This document shows positions 26,796-27,160 of a stretch of 27,160 nucleotides of DNA, piece after piece (the first letter of the stretch is position 1; each line of letters opens with the position of its first letter). This stretch comes from Asparagopsis taxiformis (Eukaryota; Rhodophyta; Florideophyceae; Bonnemaisoniales; Bonnemaisoniaceae), in the NCBI GenBank assembly GCA_030407315.1, contig JALQPE010000322.1, positions 1 through 27,160 of the forward strand, written 5' to 3'. The notes under the pieces are model-generated. The model was given only the letters and a program-made list of their open reading frames with translations, had not been told where the DNA came from and did no database searches. The translations under genes and the position numbers were made by a program.

Positions 26796-27160
26796 TGAAG
26801 GATGATGGAAAGCAGGAATGGAGAGAAGCTTGATTGAGTGTACGACCCCGATAACGACGATACAGAGACGATTAAGATAGATTTATTTCGCTACTGCAGT
26901 CTGATAAAGGATCAAACGTGAACAATCCGTTTCAACTCTGATTTCAATTTTTTGTTTATTTCTAGACCACTTGACTCAGATCAAGAGTAATACTCGAAAT
27001 TCAGTTAATTTCTGCGGCCAAATACAATCGCTATACGACGAGTTCACACTCAAAGTGGCTAAACAGGTACGAGTTGGTCATGGTGATTACCCAAAACCAC
27101 TCAAGTAATAACTACATAATGCTGAAGTCACATACTTCCCAGCATTTTGCACCAACTCGT
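26796..27160. other. Upstream region at the window edge
   Basis: This is the presumed promoter side of the ParB-oxygenase gene. It is AT-rich with no supported ORF. ACGAGTTGGT at 27069-27078 is matched by its exact complement ACCAACTCGT at 27151-27160, the last ten bases; the inverted repeat may continue beyond the window. Confidence 0.5.

Overview
The window looks like nuclear DNA of a eukaryote with compact, mostly intron-free genes. Long uninterrupted eukaryotic-style ORFs lie beside satellite arrays, MITE-like repeats, AATAAA signals and a Plavaka/CACTA-type transposase. A red alga would fit the combination of few introns and abundant repeats, but no marker in the window proves this; a fungus or another alga is possible. 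No rRNA, tRNA or housekeeping gene was recognised.

Layout. 1-2154: a 43-bp tandem array, a 24-bp array and a diverged ~585-bp higher-order repeat, ending in a perfect 38-bp palindrome. 2752-5789 (+): a broken Plavaka-like transposase. 5867-8152 (-): a basic, coiled-coil protein of unknown function. 8153-10547: non-coding DNA with three copies of a palindrome-rich element and a Gly-motif repeat array. 10548-13706 (+): a fusion of a bacterial-type (beta-class) DNA amino-methyltransferase and a SET domain, with the SET end cut off by palindromic ACTGCC/GGCAGT repeats. 14337-15860 (+): a second coiled-coil protein that appears to be a paralogue of the first. 16180-16355: two 90-bp repeats carrying a 19-bp palindrome. 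16466-17854 (-): a protein with a Tudor-like N-terminus. 18271-18344: a long hairpin. 18586-22094 (+): a ParB-like + methyltransferase + SET fusion, broken by a one-base frameshift. 22240-23480: eleven 114-bp units, each a nested palindrome carrying the same 19-bp palindrome. 23809-26795 (-): a ParB-like domain joined through a Pro/Thr-rich linker to a 2-oxoglutarate/Fe(II) dioxygenase-like domain, split in this sequence by a one-base slip in a 9-bp repeat.

Reading of the locus. The gene set looks like an accessory chromatin/DNA-modification module. It holds two putative writers (DNA methyltransferase plus histone-methyltransferase-like SET), one putative eraser (2OG oxygenase) targeted by the same ParB-like kind of N-terminus, a candidate reader (Tudor-like), and two related coiled-coil proteins. 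The 19-bp palindrome AATAATACCSGGTATTATT occurs 13 times, all between these genes, and is a candidate binding site for the ParB-like proteins. Several genes carry single lesions (frameshift, stop, truncation), so the module may be partly decayed, or some lesions may be assembly errors. Catalytic activities and the writer-eraser-site link are inferred from motifs only.
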